A DNA stretch of 64,000 bases from Kribbella italica (GTDB lineage Bacteria; Actinomycetota; Actinomycetes; Propionibacteriales; Kribbellaceae): NCBI RefSeq assembly GCF_014205135.1, contig NZ_JACHMY010000001.1, positions 4,712,001-4,776,000 of the forward strand. The letters are read 5' to 3'. Below, piece after piece: positions 42,898 to 51,039 of the stretch. Every line of letters begins with the position of its first letter. Positions within the stretch are counted from its first letter, which is position 1. Position numbers and translations under genes: made by a program. Below the pieces are notes generated by a model. That model ran no database searches. It saw only the letters and a program-made list of their open reading frames with translations, and was not told the origin of the DNA.

Positions 42898-43383
42898 TCA
42901 GCAGTCGGCGTCGGTGCGGCACAGGTCGCGGGTCGGCAGGCCGCTCAGGACGCGCTCGAGCAGGCCGGCCAGCACGTCCTGCTCCTCGCGGGAGAGCCGG
43001 TCGAACACGTACGTCCGGACGGCGTCGACGTGGTCCGGCGCGGCCGCCTCGATCGCCGCCCGGCCGGCCGGCGTGATCCGGACCATCGAGCCGCGGGCGT
43101 CGGACGGACACTCCTCGCGGATTACCAGGCCGCGCTTCTCCATCCGGCTGACCTGGTGCGACAGGCGGCTGCGCTCCCAGCCCACGGACTTGCCGAGCTC
43201 GCGCGTCCGCAGGACGCCGTCCTCGGACGACGACAGCGGGTGCAGCAGGGCGTAGTCGGCCGGGGACAGGCCGCCGTTGGCCGTCATCCGGCCCTCCAGC
43301 GCGGCCATCAACTCCCGGTAGGAGTCGCGGTACGTCTGCCACAGCTGCGCCTCGCGCGCATCGAGCCACTGCACCTCAGCCAT
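42898..43383 (-). CDS. MarR-family regulator
   Basis: A 161-residue protein. LRTRELGKSVGWERSRLSHQ is the recognition helix and MEKRGLVIREECPSDARG the wing. TATGCT lies six bases before the ATG, a leaderless promoter. Convergent with the serine hydrolase (6 bases apart) and upstream, in the same direction, of nothing obvious. The C-terminus has two Cys (CRTDADC). Target unknown. Confidence 0.92.
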   Translation of the reverse strand: MAEVQWLDAREAQLWQTYRDSYRELMAALEGRMTANGGLSPADYALLHPLSSSEDGVLRTRELGKSVGWERSRLSHQVSRMEKRGLVIREECPSDARGSMVRITPAGRAAIEAAAPDHVDAVRTYVFDRLSREEQDVLAGLLERVLSGLPTRDLCRTDADC

Positions 43384-43422
43384 CGACCAAGCATACGGGT
43401 TCGTTGACAGATCACCGATCGT

Positions 43423-44433
43423 TCACGGCGTCCGGGACAGTGCCACGGCCAGGCCGACCGTGCCGGCCATCACCAGCAGCTCGACGGCGGCGAGGCGGTA
43501 GAACAACGCGGGCCGGTCCGCGAGCGCGGGAAGCGTCGCGCGGCGGTGCCACCAGCCGATGGCCACCAGTACGGCGAACGCCGCGGCCTTCGCGAACACC
43601 AGCGCGCCGTACCCGGTGGTGACCCACTGAGTGATCAGCCCCCAGCCGTCCTCGCGGCCGCCGAGGTGGATCTCGGCGGTGAGCAGCCCGGTCGCGCCGA
43701 CCGTCACGGCACAGATCAGCGCGAGCCGGCTGAAGGTCTCGACCCCGTCCTTGGCGTAGCGAATCACCGCCCCGAGCCCCCCGATCCAAGTAGTCGCCGC
43801 AAGCACATGCACAACTAGCGACCCAGTCGCGAGGACACTCCAGGTCCCAGTCCGCTCGATCGCCCCGTGCCCGGTGAGCAACGGACCAACCAAAGCCAAC
43901 GCGGTCAGCACCAAAGCAAACCTCGCCGTGGCCACCGTCCGGCACCCGCTCAGCACAACAGCCATTACGGCTGTCAGCGCCACCGCAACAGCCAATGCAC
44001 GCACCTGATCAAGCTGCCCCGCCACCGCGGCATGCTCCGCCAGGTGCGACAACGGCAACCCAAGGATCACCGAAGCCGTCGCGACCAATCCACCGATGCT
44101 CGCCACCGCCCACACCCCGGCCGCCACCGCCGCGTCCTGGACAGCCCGGAGCCCTTGCTGACCAAGCTTTCCGTCCGCCTCCGGCTTCAGCAGCACGACG
44201 GCGGCCAGCACCGCACCACCACAGAAGATCGCAGCCCCATCGGCGAGCAACCGCAGTACGGGCACTGCCCACGACACCGGCAGGCTTGCGCCATGAAGTC
44301 CCGCCGGCAACGACTTCGGCGCGCCACCCGCGAGCAGCAGCGCGACCACGCAAACGACGATGCCTGAGGCAACTACTCCGGCGGCGACCGTGCCTCGTCG
44401 CGACTGCCGGGCCGTGGTGGACGAACTGGTCAT
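43423..44433 (-). CDS. copD: CopD-domain copper-resistance membrane protein
   Basis: A 336-residue protein with about eight or nine hydrophobic segments. VLRLLADGAAIFCGGA and LATGSLVVHVLAATTWIGGL, with conserved His, are the CopD signatures. CopD moves copper across the membrane with CopC. Its ATG overlaps the CopC stop (ATGA). Last gene of a four-gene copper operon. Confidence 0.88.
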   Translation of the reverse strand: MTSSSTTARQSRRGTVAAGVVASGIVVCVVALLLAGGAPKSLPAGLHGASLPVSWAVPVLRLLADGAAIFCGGAVLAAVVLLKPEADGKLGQQGLRAVQDAAVAAGVWAVASIGGLVATASVILGLPLSHLAEHAAVAGQLDQVRALAVAVALTAVMAVVLSGCRTVATARFALVLTALALVGPLLTGHGAIERTGTWSVLATGSLVVHVLAATTWIGGLGAVIRYAKDGVETFSRLALICAVTVGATGLLTAEIHLGGREDGWGLITQWVTTGYGALVFAKAAAFAVLVAIGWWHRRATLPALADRPALFYRLAAVELLVMAGTVGLAVALSRTP

Positions 44434-44939
44434 GCGGCCGGACGGCGGCGTACGATGACGATGGCCAATGCGACCACCACCAGCATCACCAAGGACATCG
44501 CGACGATCGTGACGACGTTGGAGTTGCCTTCGTCAGGAGCTGCCGTCGGCGTGACCGGGCTGTTGGGGTCGTGACCGGCATGGGTCACGGTGAAGGCGCC
44601 GGCGACGGTGATCGGGTGCCCGTCGGCGGAGACGATCCGGGCGTCGACCTGGTACCGGCCGGTCTCGATCATCGCGCCGACCGGCTGGGTGACGGTGTTG
44701 TCGATCACCTGGATGTCGCCGAGGGCAACGTTCACGCCGGTCGGCGACTTCACCTGCACCTGGGCGCCGGTGCTGCCGACGGGCTCGTTGAAGGTCAGCA
44801 CCACCTGCGTCGGCGGGACCGCCATCGTCGTTCCGTCGCCCGGCGTCATCGAGTCCAGCTTGGCGTGCGCCGCCGCCGTCCCGGTGGAGCCCACCAGGAC
44901 GAGCAGCGACGCGGCCAGGACCGCGAGTACTTTGCGCAC
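44430..44939 (-). CDS. copC: CopC-domain copper-binding protein
   Basis: A 169-residue exported protein. The signal peptide is followed by AAAHAKLDSMTPGDGTT, whose His becomes the N-terminal copper ligand after cleavage. IVSADGHPITVAGAF holds the second His. A C-terminal membrane segment and RRRPAA tail anchor it. It binds Cu(II) outside the membrane and works with CopD. GTG start at 44939, two bases after the YcnI-like gene. Confidence 0.92.
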   Translation of the reverse strand: MRKVLAVLAASLLVLVGSTGTAAAHAKLDSMTPGDGTTMAVPPTQVVLTFNEPVGSTGAQVQVKSPTGVNVALGDIQVIDNTVTQPVGAMIETGRYQVDARIVSADGHPITVAGAFTVTHAGHDPNSPVTPTAAPDEGNSNVVTIVAMSLVMLVVVALAIVIVRRRPAA

Positions 44940-44941
44940 GA

Positions 44942-45634
44942 CTACTTGGCCTCACCCGAGGAAGCGCCAGTACGACGTACTGCCAGACCCAGAGCGATCA
45001 GCCCCAGCAGCAGCCCCGCGCCACCCAGCGAGCGGGCGAGCACGTCCGAGCCCGACTCGTCACCGTCGTCCGTGGTGGCGGCGACCGGGGTGATCGCGGC
45101 GGCCAGCTTCAGCGACGGCGCCGGGTGCTCGGGCTTGTCGGTGTCGCTCTTGGCGACCTCCGCCCAGTTCACCACCTCGCCGTCGCTGTAGGTCTGCTCC
45201 GCCGGGAAGCTCAGCGAGTCGACGCCCTCGGGGAGCCGCCCGACCGACAGCGCGAACTCGTCGAAGTCGTTCGCCGGTACGCCGGCGCCCGTCGACGTCC
45301 AGGTGACCGTGGTGATCGCCTTGGTGAGCGTGACGTCGCCGACCTTGACCGGCGCCGGCAGCGTCGTGGTCGTCTTGACGACCTTCCAGCCGTCCTTCAC
45401 CTGCGCCCCGACCGACGCGAACGGGCGATCGGCCGGCAACGAGACCACGAGCTTCGTCGTACTGGCGGTGTCGGACTCGGTCGGGACGCGGAACACCAGC
45501 TTGGCGTACCCGCCCGGCTTGGCGTCCGGGGAGGAGACGGTGACGTGGGCCGAGGCGGAGCCCGCCGCGCCGACCAGGACGAGCGCGGACGCCGCGGAGA
45601 TCGCGGCGGCGCGCAGGGCAACTTTCGTGAACAT
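44942..45634 (-). CDS. YcnI-like DUF1775 copper-associated protein
   Basis: A 230-residue exported protein. After the signal peptide (ending SASA) comes HVTVSSPDAKPGGYAKLVFRV, with the copper-binding N-terminal His. The barrel of DUF1775 follows, then a C-terminal membrane segment (LGGAGLLLGLIALGLAV). YcnI in Bacillus is a copper metallochaperone. It is in operon with CopC and CopD. ATG at 45634 has AAAGG eight bases upstream. Confidence 0.9.
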   Translation of the reverse strand: MFTKVALRAAAISAASALVLVGAAGSASAHVTVSSPDAKPGGYAKLVFRVPTESDTASTTKLVVSLPADRPFASVGAQVKDGWKVVKTTTTLPAPVKVGDVTLTKAITTVTWTSTGAGVPANDFDEFALSVGRLPEGVDSLSFPAEQTYSDGEVVNWAEVAKSDTDKPEHPAPSLKLAAAITPVAATTDDGDESGSDVLARSLGGAGLLLGLIALGLAVRRTGASSGEAK

Positions 45635-45689
45635 GGGTGAGCCTTTCGCGGACACACGGGACCCGGTCCCGCAGGTGCGCGCGACCGGT

Positions 45690-46220
45690 TCAGGACGGAA
45701 CGGGGAGAACCTGTCCGGCCGGCGGTCCGCGCCGCGACACGTTGGCGGTGTCTTGGCGCTGCCAGTACGACGGGCCGGCCGTTTCGGCGCGCGGCGCCCG
45801 GTGGCTCACCGGGAGTGCCACGATCGGCGCGGGCAGCGCCGGGACCAGTCGCGCGACGATGCGCCGTACGCGCGAAATCCACTGGTGGGCCCGGTCGACC
45901 AGACCGATGCCGACGAGCAGGACGACCAGGTGGGCCGTCGCCATCGTCAGCGAACCGGCGGCACCGCCGTGCATCGACGCCATGTGGTGAGCGGAGTCGA
46001 GCGAGAAGTGGACGACCAGCTGGATCGCGGCCAGCACAACCACCGCGGCCTCCTGCCGCTCCGCAAGGTGGTCACCGAGCAGCCAGCACGCCGCCGCGAG
46101 CGCGAGCAGCTGTGGCAGGACAGTGCCGGTGACGGCGCCGCCCGCGAGAGCATGGCCGATCACCGCGACCCCGACGCTCAGCGTCAGGACCGCGGACGTG
46201 GCTGTCCTCTCGGCGTGCAA
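45690..46220 (-). CDS. Small membrane protein of the copper operon
   Basis: A 176-residue protein with about four hydrophobic segments and a polar tail. The segment HFSLDSAHHMASMHGG, between helices, is rich in His and Met, fitting copper handling. Start is a TTG at 46220, with GGAAG eleven bases upstream, so the start is uncertain. It precedes the YcnI-like gene by 55 bases. No family name is given. Confidence 0.6.
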   Translation of the reverse strand: MHAERTATSAVLTLSVGVAVIGHALAGGAVTGTVLPQLLALAAACWLLGDHLAERQEAAVVVLAAIQLVVHFSLDSAHHMASMHGGAAGSLTMATAHLVVLLVGIGLVDRAHQWISRVRRIVARLVPALPAPIVALPVSHRAPRAETAGPSYWQRQDTANVSRRGPPAGQVLPVPS

Positions 46221-46437
46221 AACCGGTCACACTTCCTTGCTCGGGCGGTGGGCGGTGGTGAACCGCCTCCTCCATGGTTCCACAGGCTCGCCGTCCCGGC
46301 ATCGGCTGATGGTTCCGGAACCTGCCCTGGTCGGCGGGTGGTGACTCGACGACCGCCGGCAGCGTCGACCTCGGATTCGTTCTTCGTACCCACCCAATGT
46401 GCCCGGCCCGGCCGGGCGATCGGGAATGATGGGGGGC
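46221..46437. other. Divergent gap between copper operon and ROK gene
   Basis: About 217 bases with no convincing gene. On the minus strand an ATG opens a frame containing EEAVHHRPPPE just before the copper operon, possibly a leader peptide with a His pair, but its support is weak. The ROK gene has a GGGGGG ribosome-binding site at 46431-46436. Confidence 0.3.
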
Positions 46438-47271
46438 ATGAGCAACGATGCAGGGGTGGCCGTGCTGGAGGTCGGCGGCAGTCACGTGACCGCCGCGGTG
46501 GTCTCGCAGGGTTCGTGGGAGGTCGGGTCGCTCCGGCGTACGCCGCTGGACTCGCAGACCTCGGCCGAGCAGATCGTCACCCAGCTGGCCGCCGCGGCCA
46601 CACAGTTGCCGTTGGCAAACGGATTGGCGCTGGCGATGCCCGGACCGTTCGACTACGCCGCCGGGATCGCCTGGTACCGCGGGGTCGACAAGTTCGACTC
46701 TCTCTACGGCTTCGACCTGGGCCAGAGCCTCCGCTCCCAGCTGGACCTCGACCGCGTCGTCTTCGTGAACGACGCCGAGGCCTTCACCGTCGGCGAGTGG
46801 ACCACCGGCACGCTCCAGGGCCTGGAGCGCTGCTGCGGCGTCACCATCGGCACCGGCATCGGCACGGCGTTCCTCACCAACGGCCAGGTCGTCCGCACCG
46901 GCGACACGGTCCCACCCGGCGGCGAGCTCTACCGCACCGACATCGCCGGCAAACCCCTGGAAGACTGGATCTCCTCCCGAGCCATCCTCCGCGCGTACGA
47001 CGGCCCCGACGGTATCGGCGTCAAAGAAGTCGCCGAAGCCGCCCGAGCCGGCGACACCCACGCCCACCAGACCCTCGTCGAAGCCTTCACCGTCCTCGCC
47101 GAAGCCCTCACCCCCTGGCTAGCCCGCTTCGGCGCCACCCGAGCAGTCCTCGGCGGCTCCATCTCCGGTGCGTTCGACCTGGTCAGCCAGGTCTTCACCT
47201 TCGACGTAGCAGTCACCAAGGACACCGAACACTCAGCCATCATCGGCGCCGCAGTACGTGCGCTCGCCTGA
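46438..47271 (+). CDS. ROK-family sugar kinase-like protein
   Basis: A 277-residue protein. AVLEVGGSHVTAAVVS is the phosphate-1 loop, VFVNDAEAFTVGEW carries the catalytic Asp region, GVTIGTGIGTAFLTNG is the phosphate-2 loop and VLGGSISGAFDLV the adenosine loop. The zinc-binding Cys cluster of typical ROK proteins is not evident. No DNA-binding domain is present, so it is a kinase, not a repressor. Sugar specificity is unknown. Confidence 0.85.
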   Translation: MSNDAGVAVLEVGGSHVTAAVVSQGSWEVGSLRRTPLDSQTSAEQIVTQLAAAATQLPLANGLALAMPGPFDYAAGIAWYRGVDKFDSLYGFDLGQSLRSQLDLDRVVFVNDAEAFTVGEWTTGTLQGLERCCGVTIGTGIGTAFLTNGQVVRTGDTVPPGGELYRTDIAGKPLEDWISSRAILRAYDGPDGIGVKEVAEAARAGDTHAHQTLVEAFTVLAEALTPWLARFGATRAVLGGSISGAFDLVSQVFTFDVAVTKDTEHSAIIGAAVRALA

Positions 47272-47446
47272 GCCCACCTGTACGACAGGCGACTCCACCA
47301 CCGGAGGCGCAGAGCCCAGCCTCCACCCCAACCACCAGAGACGGCCGCCCCAACACCTGCACCTCCGCTGGCCGGGGGCGACCGGCTCCCTTCCCTCTCC
47401 CCCGCCAACGGCGGCCGTTGTCCGTGGGGCCCGATACGGTGGCCGC

Positions 47447-48142
47447 ATGAGTGGGCGGGGCAAGGCTGCACTGAAGATCGCGACACCTCGGCTTCGGGCC
47501 GATCTGGAGCGGGCGACACCTTCGGTGGACGGGATCGAGGACGAGGACCGGCTGCTCGACCTGGAGCTCGAGGACGTGGACCTGCGGGATCTGGAGGCCG
47601 AGCACCTGGAGATCGGCGGCTGCCGGCTGACGCGGTGTGATCTCGGTAGGTCCGAGCTGGAGAAGGCGATCCTGGTCGACGTCGTACTTGACCACTGCGA
47701 TCTCGCCAACGCGCGCTGGTCCGACGCCTCGGCGACCCGCGTGCAGATCAACTCGTCCCGCCTGACCGGCTTCGCGGGCCCGGCGCTCAACCTCCAGCAC
47801 GTGACCGTGCGCGACAGCGTGCTCGACTTCAGCTCGTTCCGGTTCGCCAAGTTCGTCCGGGCCGAGTTCACCGACTGCCGGCTGCAGAGTGCCGACTTCG
47901 TCTCGGCCGACCTGTCCGGCACGGTCTTCCGCGGCTGCGACCTGACCGGCGCCGAGTTCTCCCAGGTGAAGGCGAACGGCGCGGTCTTCGTCGACTGCAC
48001 GTGGGACGGCACTCGCGGCATCGCCAACCTCGGCGGCGCGACGATCGCGAACTCCTCCCCGATCGACGCGCTCGCCGTCACCCTCGCGATGGCCTCCGCC
48101 CTCGGCATCACCCTCGGCGACCCCGACGACTTCACCGCCTAA
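47447..48142 (+). CDS. Pentapeptide-repeat protein
   Basis: A 231-residue protein. From about residue 50 on it consists of A(D/N)LxX-type repeats, for example LEDVDLRDLEAEHLEI, VVLDHCDLANARW and SADFVSADLSGTVFRGCDL. These fold into a square beta-helix. Some relatives mimic DNA and protect gyrase, as MfpA/Qnr do, but many do not. TACGGT lies six bases before the ATG, indicating a leaderless message. The tandem repeat at 48149-48211 follows. Confidence 0.88.
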   Translation: MSGRGKAALKIATPRLRADLERATPSVDGIEDEDRLLDLELEDVDLRDLEAEHLEIGGCRLTRCDLGRSELEKAILVDVVLDHCDLANARWSDASATRVQINSSRLTGFAGPALNLQHVTVRDSVLDFSSFRFAKFVRAEFTDCRLQSADFVSADLSGTVFRGCDLTGAEFSQVKANGAVFVDCTWDGTRGIANLGGATIANSSPIDALAVTLAMASALGITLGDPDDFTA

Positions 48143-48148
48143 ACGCCC

Positions 48149-48224
48149 GGGCGCCGTACGCCGTATGCCGGGCGCCGTACGCCGGGCGCCGTACGCCGGG
48201 CGCCGTACGCCGGGCGCCTCGCGG
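48149..48224. repeat. Tandem 14-bp repeats, self-complementary
   Basis: GGGCGCCGTACGCC occurs at 48149-48162, 48170-48183, 48184-48197 and 48198-48211. The last three are exact and head-to-tail, and a partial copy follows. Each unit contains GGCGCC and CGTACG palindromes, so the array can fold into several hairpins. It lies between convergent genes and may act as a bidirectional terminator. Confidence 0.8.
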
Positions 48225-48261
48225 CCGCCCGGCCGCCCGGCGCCTCGCAGACTGCCCAGAC

Positions 48262-48984
48262 CTAGCTGGTCAGCACGATCGGCCGCCCCCAGGTGTCGTC
48301 GGCGTCGTCGGCCGTCGCCCGCAACTCCTCCGCACACTCACCAGCCGGTACGGCGACGGTGAACTCCCCCCGCTCGCCGTCGGTCCCGGTCTTCGCGAGC
48401 TCCGACCACTTCTCGCCACACCGCTTCTCGACCGTCACGCCCACCCCGGCGTACGGCACGAGTCCCTTGTCGTCCGGCGAGTAACGCAGTACGACGTACG
48501 TCGACTCCACCCCGCCGTCGTCCTGCGGCACACTCGCGATCGACTGGATGTCGGTGCCGAGCCGGATGTCCACGTCCACCGGCCGCGACTCCACGCCCTG
48601 CGGCCCCCGCCAGGTCCGCAACCCCAGCGGATCCCCGTCGTACACGTGCACCTTGGCCAGATCCGACCCGGTGAACTCCACCCCGTCGAGATGCTGACTC
48701 CCCTGCCAGCTCTCCCACATCCCGGCCTCCGGGCAGGTCGACTTCACCATCAGAAACGCCGCCGGCGTGAACACATGCCCTTTCACCAGCCCCGACGCTT
48801 CCTTCGTCACCATCAACGGCGGCTCTTCGCCGGCCCCACGCCCGGCCTCCGGCGGAGCCCCCTCGACCAGCAGCTCGCACCCTTTGCTCTCGCCGCGATC
48901 CTGCACCGCATTCCCGTGCCCCGCCGCGACCCCCGCCATCGCGAACGCCAGCACGAACAACCCCGCCGCCACGCGCTGCCTCAC
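48262..48984 (-). CDS. Secreted protein, unknown function
   Basis: About 240 residues. GTG at 48984 is chosen because GGAGG lies eight bases upstream, giving a clean signal peptide (MRQRVAAGLFVLAFAMAGV). The mature protein has three Cys (SKGCELL, STCPEAG, EKRCGEKW), and another in GECAEELR. Strand-rich sequence with no recognised domain. Some frame lies further upstream but lacks a ribosome-binding site. Confidence 0.6.
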   Translation of the reverse strand: MRQRVAAGLFVLAFAMAGVAAGHGNAVQDRGESKGCELLVEGAPPEAGRGAGEEPPLMVTKEASGLVKGHVFTPAAFLMVKSTCPEAGMWESWQGSQHLDGVEFTGSDLAKVHVYDGDPLGLRTWRGPQGVESRPVDVDIRLGTDIQSIASVPQDDGGVESTYVVLRYSPDDKGLVPYAGVGVTVEKRCGEKWSELAKTGTDGERGEFTVAVPAGECAEELRATADDADDTWGRPIVLTS

Positions 48985-49261
48985 ACCACTCACCTCCACG
49001 CGCCCACCCGACGCACCTACCCTGGCACAAGCCACCCCCAACCTGCTGCACCCACACCTCCAGGAGGTGCTGCAGCCATGCTCCGCCCCTGACCACGCGC
49101 CCCGACTCCGATGTCGACCGTCTTGCCAGTCGCCAGCGAAACGGCACTTCGCGCAGCTCCCCGTCCCAACTCCGGGGCAGCTCTGACATTTGATCAGGTG
49201 TAACGTGGCTCACACGTTGGCGCCCTCAGCGTCGGCGGACGACGCCCGGGGGTGACTCGCC
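48985..49261. other. Divergent gap with a short palindrome
   Basis: 277 bases between the secreted-protein gene (minus) and the STAS-HATPase gene (plus). It contains CACCTC-CAG-GAGGTG at 49055-49069, a perfect 6-bp hairpin. No gene or clear promoter was recognised. Confidence 0.35.
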
Positions 49262-50149
49262 GTGGATCATGGCGTGCCGGAACAGTTGATCAGCGCGGGC
49301 GGGGCCGCCCTGATGATCGCGGTGGACGACTCCACCGTGGGCATCGCGGTGGTGACCCTGACCGGCGCGGTGTCGCTGTCGGCCGTGCCGCGGATTCGCG
49401 ACACGTTGATGAAGTGCATCGCCGAGCAGCCGTCGGCGATCGTCGTCGACCTGAGCCTGGCGCGACTGGAGCAGGCCTACGTCCTGAACGTCTTCAGCAT
49501 GGTCGCCCGCCGCGCCGCGCTCTGGTCCGGCGTACAGCTCATCCTCGTGTCGGGCGCCGCACTCGGCGGCGGCCTGAGCCTCGCCGCACGGACCCTCGGC
49601 CGGTTCGTCCGGATCTACCCGACACTGCCCCAGGCCCGAGCAGCCGCCCGGCGTACGCCGCTCCGCCGCCTCGCGGTGATGATCCTCCCGCCGTCCGAGG
49701 CCAGCGCGCACAACGCCCGCACCTACGTCACCGACGTCTGTACGACGTGGGGCTGCACCACCCTGCTCGACGACGCCGTACAGGTCGCCAACGAACTCGT
49801 CTGCTCCGCCCTCCACCGCTCAGCCGGCGACCTGGTCCTCCGCCTCGAACTCCGCCGAGACCTCCTGACGGTCGCCGTCACCGACGACTGCCCCGACCCA
49901 CCCGGAGCCACCGCCCTCCCCGGCGGTCCACCAGTGGACCCGATCCGCATCCGCATCCTCTCCGAACTGGCGAAGGCCTGCGGCTCCTCCCCCACCCGCA
50001 ACGGCGACCGCATCAACTGGGCAGTCCTCCGCGACCCCAACGCCCACCCCGACGACCTCCCCCTCGGCGCCCTGCACCGCCCCCAACTCCCCCCACCAAC
50101 CCGCCACACCGGCCGCAGCCACCTGGCCCCCTGGCAGCACCACCCCTAA
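49262..50149 (+). CDS. STAS and HATPase fusion regulator
   Basis: A 295-residue protein. Residues ~18-118 form a STAS domain (GIAVVTLTGAVSLSAVPRI, AIVVDLSLARLEQAYVLNV). About 130-255 is a GHKL ATPase of the RsbW type: VQVANELVCSALHR is the N-box, and LTVAVTDDCPDP the G1-like region. The tail is Pro/His-rich. Thus an anti-sigma antagonist and an anti-sigma kinase-like domain are in one chain. The usual phosphorylated Ser of STAS cannot be placed. Start GTG at 49262 with GGGGGTG about eight bases upstream. Confidence 0.75.
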   Translation: MDHGVPEQLISAGGAALMIAVDDSTVGIAVVTLTGAVSLSAVPRIRDTLMKCIAEQPSAIVVDLSLARLEQAYVLNVFSMVARRAALWSGVQLILVSGAALGGGLSLAARTLGRFVRIYPTLPQARAAARRTPLRRLAVMILPPSEASAHNARTYVTDVCTTWGCTTLLDDAVQVANELVCSALHRSAGDLVLRLELRRDLLTVAVTDDCPDPPGATALPGGPPVDPIRIRILSELAKACGSSPTRNGDRINWAVLRDPNAHPDDLPLGALHRPQLPPPTRHTGRSHLAPWQHHP

Positions 50150-50697
50150 CCGTTGCTCCCAGCAACCACCGCCACGCCCTCGCGCGACCTTCCACACCGA
50201 CACCCTCCGGCTAACCACACTCGCTCACCGAGAGCACCCCGGCCGCCGCTCTCAAGCGAAGCGAGCAAGAAGTTTGGGCACCAACGCCCGCCACAGTGGG
50301 GCCACCGCGCGCTAAGCGCGCACCGCGCCCACCCGCGCGGGCCCACCACATCGCCGAGCGAAGCGAAGGCCTCCCATCGCGGCGCCCCCCACCAGCGCGA
50401 AGCGAGGGCAACCCCCTAACGCCCCACCCCAGCAGCCGAGCGAAGCGAAGGCCAGAACGGACTCCGCACCAAAGCTGATGCCAGAACGCCGCACCACAAC
50501 CAACCCCAGCCCCAGCAGCCGAGCGAAGCGAAGGCCGAAACGGACTCCGCACCAAAGCTGATGCACCAAAACGCCGCACAACAACCAACCCCAGCCCCAA
50601 CAGCCGAGCGAAGCGAAGGCGCAAGGGGGTGCGGGTGGCGAAGCCCCCGCACCGCGGCAAGCGAAGCGCAGCCGCACAAAACGACGAGGGCGACCCG
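50150..50697. other. Repeat-rich non-coding region next to tRNA-Ala
   Basis: About 550 bases between the STAS-HATPase gene and the tRNA. The word CCGAGCGAAGCGAAGG or close variants recurs at about 50353, 50435, 50518 and 50603, with GCGAAGCGAGG at 50397 and GAAGCGAGC near 50252. A perfect hairpin, 50628-50635 with 50646-50653, is also present. Frames that remain open here come from the repeats and have no gene features. Confidence 0.6.
50433..50620. repeat. Tandem repeat, 83-85 bp units
   Basis: Copies start at 50433, 50516 and 50601 (the last covers only the first ~20 bases). Units share CAGCCGAGCGAAGCGAAGGC, CGGACTCCGCACCAAAGCTG and CCAACCCCAGCCCC with a few changes, including one small insertion in the second copy. 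Confidence 0.8.
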
Positions 50698-50716
50698 GTC
50701 CGCGCTTTCCGCGGAC
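50698..50716 (-). terminator. Likely tRNA-Ala terminator
   Basis: GTCCGCG (50698-50704) pairs perfectly with CGCGGAC (50710-50716) around CTTTC. It begins 22 bases past the 3' end of the minus-strand tRNA. Confidence 0.5.
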
Positions 50717-50737
50717 ACGAATCGCCCATCGCACTCG

Positions 50738-50810
50738 TGGAGCTGAGGGGATTCGAACCCCTGGCCTTCTCATTGCGAACGAGACGCGCTACCAACTGCG
50801 CCACAGCCCC
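50738..50810 (-). tRNA. tRNA-Ala, anticodon CGC
   Basis: A 73-base cloverleaf on the minus strand. The acceptor stem is GGGGCTG with CAGCTCC (one G-U pair), the D stem GCGC/GCGC, the anticodon stem TCTCG/TGAGA with loop TTCGCAA, and the T arm AGGGG-TTCGAAT-CCCCT. The discriminator is A. The CCA end is not encoded. It reads GCG codons, common in this GC-rich genome. Confidence 0.97.
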
Positions 50811-50892
50811 AAACCACGTCGCCGGTGTTCCTGGCGACCGCGAAACTCTAACACGGTGACGGGGTGGAGCTGAAATCGGTTCCGGGTCCGTA

Positions 50893-50974
50893 GCGTCCGA
50901 AGATTCGCGTTGCGTCCGAAGAAGCCGAGGCTATAGCGCACGGTCCTTCGGACGCATGCCGGTTCTTCGGACGT
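50893..50974. repeat. Four copies of CGTCCGAAG in opposing orientation
   Basis: GCGTCCGAAG occurs at 50893-50902 and 50912-50921, and its reverse complement at 50946-50955 and, with one change, 50965-50974. The two pairs can form nested 9-10 bp stems. It lies between sepX (ends 51040) and the tRNA-Ala start (50810), so it may end the sepX transcript or be an operator array. The rest of 50811-51039 holds nothing else recognised. Confidence 0.65.
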
Positions 50975-51039
50975 TGCACCGCAGGAGACGGATCTGCCCG
51001 CCGCTGGGAGGTGCGGTCAGGGGGTTCGCGAGGGCCGGA

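Noticed and set aside
46223..46270. His-containing leader peptide before the copper operon
   Set aside because: A short frame with a His pair exists, but it runs far into the next gene and has no clear stop or ribosome-binding support.
50433..50620. CRISPR array
   Set aside because: The repeat unit is 83-85 bp with no spacers between short repeats and no cas genes nearby.
50211..50804. 197-residue minus-strand frame beginning MAQLVARLVRNEKARG
   Set aside because: Its first residues are the translation of the tRNA-Ala and the rest is translated tandem repeat, so it is not a protein gene.
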